NCBI GenBank assembly: GCA_021234155.1 | Contig: JAJEKV010000084.1 | Location: 4,613,093 to 4,677,092, forward strand | Direction of reading: 5' to 3' | DNA from: Isoetes taiwanensis | Lineage: Eukaryota > Streptophyta > Lycopodiopsida > Isoetales > Isoetaceae | DNA length: 64,000 nucleotides | Part shown: positions 59,890-64,000 of the stretch, piece by piece | Position numbering within the stretch: the stretch's first letter is position 1 | Layout: every line of letters begins with the position of its first letter | Program-made: the position numbers and the translations under genes | Notes under the pieces: model-generated | The model's input: only the letters and a program-made list of their open reading frames with translations | What the model was told of the DNA's origin: nothing | Database searches by the model: none

Positions 59890-61440
59890 TTAGAAAAAGA
59901 CTGTAAATTTTGCATGTGAATATGAAGATTCTATCTTCAAATTTTAAGAATACTACAATTTCAGTTACAGACTTACTTCAATTTTTTGTTAAATATTTTA
60001 TCCTCTGAAATTAGAGTTTCTCTTCTAAAATACACTTCAAGAACATTCTATTTGCTAAGAAAAGTGATACTTTAAAAAAGTCAATTCTTTCGTTGCACAA
60101 AAAAATTAGTCATTTGGAGGGGGGTCAAAATAGAATTTCATGCATCTTTTTTTTTTACCTCGTTTTACCCCCTTTTGTAAAAAAAAAAAGGAATCTTTGA
60201 GGAATATTCCTTTTGCTCTCGTTTCGATGATTTGCTCCCGTTTAATACGCAATCTTGTTTATGGTGCTATATTGTGAAATATTGACTATTTTGTAAATAA
60301 TATGAGATTACATTTTCATACTTTTGAGGTGGTTTGTGTGGATTTGAATATGCTATAAAAAACATACAATATGAAATTTGTCCCAAAATTAAGATATAAT
60401 CCCAATTTAATTGAATGATGGTTTGTACATGATACTCATATAACACACACCATCGGGGATTCATTTTGATTGTCTTTAATAAAGCTTGCCATCACGTATT
60501 TGAATAGGCAGAACATCTCCAGGATCAAGAGTGGGTTCCATCCTCCTGACTGGAATTTAATCATGAAATTCTACATTGACAATATACCATCTGCCTAGAT
60601 AGTTTTAAAACGACGCTAAAGAATGAGCTTACTGTCAAAGCTAGGAGTATGAGCTTGTAGTCAGGGCAGTATTTCTACCTCGGAGTTTCTCAACTGATGT
60701 TCTGAAGTCGTATTTAATTAAAGTGGGACTCATTCCATTCCCACTTTTTTTCGGAACCCTGTTATTTTACACAAAAAGGAGCACCCCGACCCGAAAACTA
60801 TCCATAATTCGAATTTTTGTCTGTTAGTGTGCATCCAAGCTTTCTTCCAGTTTTCTCCTATAGCGAGTCGAGAACAAGAACAATGCAACTCAAACATAGG
60901 AATTTCATTACAGATTGAAACCAAAGTTCTAGTTGAAAAAGATTCTTAGTTGAACATTTTGGCTCTATTTTCTTAGGTGGGTAGACAAGAGATCACAAAT
61001 TCCAATAAAAATTAAGCAAATTGTTTACTTAATCACCAAAAAAATACTAGTTTTGAGATACCTTATATTTATAAATGGGCTCATTACAATATATATTACA
61101 GTGGGTGAAGAGACCATAGTGGTCGTATGGGCACAATGATTACACCCTCTTCACACATGAACCTCCTAGTGCAAAGGGCGCGTGGAGCTCTCTCCAAGTC
61201 ACGGAGCAACTTACAGACGATAGAAATTTGTATGAGAAGTTCCTTCATGGGTCACGTGCTTGTATGTCCAACTGATGTCACCACCCTCTTCTCGACATCT
61301 TTCTTCAATGAATTGGTCTTTTCATTGCTCCCAAGCATGTACTATCTGGTCGAGATAAGGACTGCAAAAGACAAAATCAAATTAGTCAAGTGATGCTACC
61401 GGCAAAAAAAATAAAATAAAACATTCTTAGGGCCATTTTT
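59890..61440. other. Non-coding flank of the DUF7869-like gene
   Basis: AT-rich with poly-A/T runs near 60150-60190. It contains the 164-bp repeat at 60261-60424. No gene is supported. The frame at 61127-61393 has no recognisable feature. Confidence 0.5.
60261..60424. repeat. 164-bp repeat shared with 31828-31992
   Basis: Same orientation, only scattered differences. It corresponds to the 3' UTR and last five codons of the unrecognised minus-strand gene at 32-33.3 kb, whose body is absent here. Confidence 0.85.
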
Positions 61441-61450
61441 GGAAAATGCA

Positions 61451-62010
61451 GGCCTTTCTCGACTCGCGAGTCGAGAAAGGCAGCTTAAAGCAAAAAACGC
61501 AGGTTTTAGGGGTCAGAAGGCCTTTCTCGACTCGCGAGTCGAGAAAGGCAGATCAAAGCAAAAAACGCAGGTTTTAGGGGTCAGAAGGCCTTTCTCGACT
61601 CGCGAGTCGAGAAAAGCAGCTCAAAGCGAAAAACGCAGGTTTTAGGGGTCAGAAGGCCTTTCTCGACTCGCGAGTCAAGAAAAGCAGCTCAAAGCGAAAA
61701 ACGCAGGTTTTAAGGGTCAGAAGGCCTTTCTCGACTCGCGAGTCGAGAAAGGCAGCTCAAAACGAAAAACGCAGGTTTTAGGGGTCAGAAGGCCTTTCTC
61801 GACTCGCGAGTCGAGAAAAGCAGCTCAAAGCGAAAAACACAGGTTTTAAGGGTCAGAAGGCCTTTCTCGACTCGCGAGTCGAGAAAGGCAGCTCAAAACG
61901 AAAAACGCAGGTTTTAGGGGTCAGAAGGCCTTTCTCGACTCGCGAGTCGAGAAAGGCAGCTTAAAGCAAAAAACGCAGGTTTGCGAGTCGAGAAAGGCAG
62001 CTCAGAGTGA
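61451..62010. repeat. 68-bp palindromic satellite, eight full units
   Basis: Units start at 61451, 61519, 61587, 61655, 61723, 61791, 61859 and 61927, so the period is exactly 68 bp. A ninth, truncated unit begins near 61983. Each unit opens with a 30-bp palindrome (left half GCCTTTCTCGACTCG, followed by its reverse complement); single changes occur in some units. The remaining 38 bp read CAGCTTAAAGC, AAAAACGCAGG and TTTTAGGGGTCAGAA. Degenerate AAAAACGCAGG pieces continue to about 62110. Confidence 0.98.
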
Positions 62011-62666
62011 AAAATGCAGTTCTAAGGCCCTCCAAAATAAAAAACGCAGGTCTAAAGCTCCTCAAGATGAAAAAATACAGGTCTAAGGCCATTTAGAGTG
62101 AAAAACACAACAGGTCCGAGGAGGTCAAAAATGAATAACTTTCAAACATCATATCATAGTACTATACATTTGTTCAAATCATAGAGTGCAAATCATTATT
62201 AGTTGCACCATATCCTATGTATTTTCTAAGTGCACACCATACCTATGCATTTTCTATGTATACATAGACCAAAAAATAGAACCCCTCCCCCCCCCGCCTT
62301 TTCCCCTTTTTAGTATGTCAATGGTTTCTAATAAATACAATATCCTATCCTATATATTTTCTAATAAATACAGTATGCAGTTTCTAAATGCCAAAACACC
62401 ATAGTTCTAAAACATAGAAAATAGAGCTCTAAAACACCATAGTTTATTATTTTTTCTCATCTTAGTTTATTGTTTTATCACACCATAGTTTATTGTTTTA
62501 TCTTATGTATTTTTTCCAATGGACACCATATATTTTCTACGAAAAAATAGACCATCCCCTTGATTCTTGAAAAGTTAAATTTGTACCTTAGAATAAGAAT
62601 ATATGCCTAGAAAACGTGCACCATGGCAACATAATGTTTAACAATGTTTAACGTGTGAATACTTTT
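62011..62666. other. Non-coding, AT-rich
   Basis: Satellite tail followed by simple AT-rich DNA. No gene seen. Confidence 0.5.
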
Positions 62667-62820
62667 TTTTCCAAACGTATTTTTTTACCCCGCTTTATTC
62701 TAATACCCCGCCCTTTTTCCGCCCATGCTGGAAATTCAAATTTTTTTTTCAAACGTATTTTTTTACCCCCTTTTTTCTAATATCCCGCCTTTTTTTCCCG
62801 CCCATGGTTGAAATTCAAAA
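62667..62820. repeat. Tandem duplication of about 85 bp
   Basis: The segment CAAACGTATTTTTTTACCCC through GAAATTCAAA is present twice. It lies about 800 bp upstream of the dirigent-like gene. The DNA between (62821-63527) has no supported gene. Confidence 0.8.
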
Positions 62821-63527
62821 TTTGGTACACACCTTTGAGACGAAAATCCTTTGTACCAGTTAGACTCTTTGTTTCCGGAAGAAGCTCCCATAGCCATAGC
62901 AAACTCCCTCGATCCGGCCGAGCAAAGGATCCGGCAAAGGAGAGAAAGAAGGAGGCAGATGAAAGAATGCAGATCAAAGGATCCGTCAGATCAAAGATGA
63001 AAGAATGGAGATGCAAAGAATCCAGCAGGGCGGAGAGAAAGAAGGAGGCAGATCCTCCACTGTCGGCAGATCCTCCACTGTTCCTTGCAGGCGTCACAGA
63101 AGCTTGTTGCCAGCCAGAAGTGGTTGCCGTCTCCTCTCCATCTTGTTCCCACTATTGTGATTTCTTAACCTATTTGTGATTGAAAGCCGCCAAAACCCGG
63201 CTGTAGAAGCTGCAAGAGAAGGTCTGAACACCTGGAAGATCTGAAGCCCCAGTGGATCTGAAGGCCGATTGAAAAAAAAATCCGACTGGCTTGAAGGCGC
63301 CAGACTGCAAGAAGACTGCTTGAAGGCGGATCTTTGGCCCGATTCTTTGGCTGCAAGAATGGAAAGCCCTGCCGGATTTAAGGCTAAGGCTCATATGTTG
63401 CCGGATCTGCTCTGCCGGCATAGCCATTTCTGCTCTGCTCTGCACTCCACGATCTTTTCCCTCTTGAATCGACCTCCACCCGGAAGAGCAGGTCTAACGG
63501 GGAAGGAACTTATGGGGGCATTTAGGC

Positions 63528-63537
63528 TATATAAATA
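63528..63537 (+). promoter_or_regulatory. TATA box of the dirigent-like gene
   Basis: TATATAAATA lies 87 bp upstream of the ATG at 63624, the normal spacing for a plant gene with a leader of about 60 nt. Confidence 0.75.
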
Positions 63538-63623
63538 CAGAAAGCTCTTCTGAGTTCAAAAGCGAGCAAATACTCGAGCAGATCCGGCAATCGTAGAAAG
63601 CTTACTTAAATTTTGCAAGCAAG

Positions 63624-64000
63624 ATGAAGGCGAGAGTAGCAGCGATGTTGCTGATGCAGGTTCTGCTGGTGGTATCACTGGCCAGGGTAGAGGGCAAGCA
63701 GCCGTTCAAAAAAATAAGCCCGAAGCAGCCGTTCAAAAAAATCGCTGCAGTCGATGCTTCCCATGCGTTTTTGGTGTTCAGCGCCGTGCTTCAGACCAAG
63801 AAATACAACGGCACCATCGCCTTCCAAGGCACCTCCAAATCCGTCGGCTCCAAAGCCTCCAAGGAAATCGCCATTGTCGGTGGCACCGGAGATTTCCGCG
63901 CTGCTATTGGTTTAAGAGAACTGCTGACATCTTCTTGGTATGGGATCCATAGAGCTGAGTTATCCCGCCACCGGACTTATTCCCATCATCTAGTGGGCAT
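63624..64000 (+). CDS. Dirigent-like secreted protein, 5' part (runs off right edge)
   Basis: The ATG at 63624 gives an N-terminal signal peptide of about 25 residues (MKARVAAMLLMQVLLVVSLA). Then comes a duplicated KQPFKKI(S/A) segment, then dirigent-type C-terminal beta-strand motifs (FLVFSAVLQTKKYNGTIAFQ, IAIVGGTGDFRAAIG). Dirigent proteins act in the apoplast or cell wall and steer coupling of phenoxy radicals in lignan-type synthesis. The usual N-terminal half of the domain (about 60-80 residues between the signal peptide and this part) seems to be missing. After AAIG the frame continues (LRELLTSSWYGIHR), but it no longer looks dirigent-like. A GTTTAAG just there may be an intron donor, near 63908. 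It may be a truncated paralogue or a gene with atypical exons. It is the only host-type gene in the window with a full promoter. Confidence 0.7.
   Translation, partial: MKARVAAMLLMQVLLVVSLARVEGKQPFKKISPKQPFKKIAAVDASHAFLVFSAVLQTKKYNGTIAFQGTSKSVGSKASKEIAIVGGTGDFRAAIGLRELLTSSWYGIHRAELSRHRTYSHHLVG

Noticed and set aside
61439-61645. ORF across the 68-bp satellite
   Set aside because: 68 is not a multiple of three, so the frame changes every unit; it is repeat DNA.
61452-61980. CRISPR-like array of palindromic repeats
   Set aside because: The spacers are the same in every unit and the context is a plant nuclear genome; it is a satellite.

Overview
The window looks like nuclear DNA from a large, repeat-rich land-plant genome. 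The signs are GT-AG introns, a dirigent-like secreted protein, a captured plant receptor-kinase fragment, plant-type CACTA and Helitron elements, and long AT-rich intergenic stretches. I cannot name the species. A seed-free vascular plant or a gymnosperm seems plausible, but that is inference. Almost every recognisable protein-coding stretch belongs to a mobile element or its remains. Only the dirigent-like gene at the right edge looks like an ordinary host gene, with a TATA box, start codon and signal peptide.

Layout. 0-0.55 kb: 5' part of an unrecognised gene running off the left edge. 1.1-4.1 kb: interspersed and tandem GC-rich repeats. 5.3-10.3 kb: decayed copy of a large putative transposase gene with many frameshifts. 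10.4-12.7 kb: pogo/Tigger-type (CENP-B-like) transposase gene on the minus strand with four exons and one frameshift. 12.7-17.7 kb: gene-poor DNA with a 1.2 kb AT-only block. 17.7-20.9 kb: a Helitron on the minus strand carrying a kinase fragment. 22.2-24.9 kb: one end of a CACTA element with palindromic subterminal repeats and a TNPA-like gene. 25.7-28.5 kb: short ORFs, a foldback element and two related TATA promoters. 28.9-31.8 kb: decayed DUF7869-like gene. 32-35.4 kb: an unrecognised multi-exon gene on the minus strand. 35.9-44.4 kb: a 2.3 kb direct duplication whose second copy is split by a Helitron (2,718 bp) and by a 559 bp retroposon-like insertion. 47.7-51.7 kb: hairpin repeats, a LINE-like tail, a 320 bp tandem repeat and a CACTA right end.

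The most unusual region is 52.6-59.9 kb. A minus-strand gene encodes a ParB-like domain followed by a bacterial-type (beta-class, DxPY before FxxxG) N4/N6 DNA methyltransferase. It lies head-to-head with a plus-strand DUF7869-like gene. A 12-bp palindrome, TATTCYRGAATA, recurs in four of its five recognised introns and in the intergenic region between the two genes. I see it in no exon. I propose this as one mobile or ex-mobile unit that combines a putative transposase, a DNA-modifying enzyme and its own recognition repeats. All open frames in the unit carry one or two single-base frameshifts, so this copy is either decaying or affected by assembly indels.

61.4-62.0 kb is a satellite of exact 68 bp period whose unit contains a perfect 30 bp palindrome. 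The right edge holds the 5' part of the dirigent-like gene.
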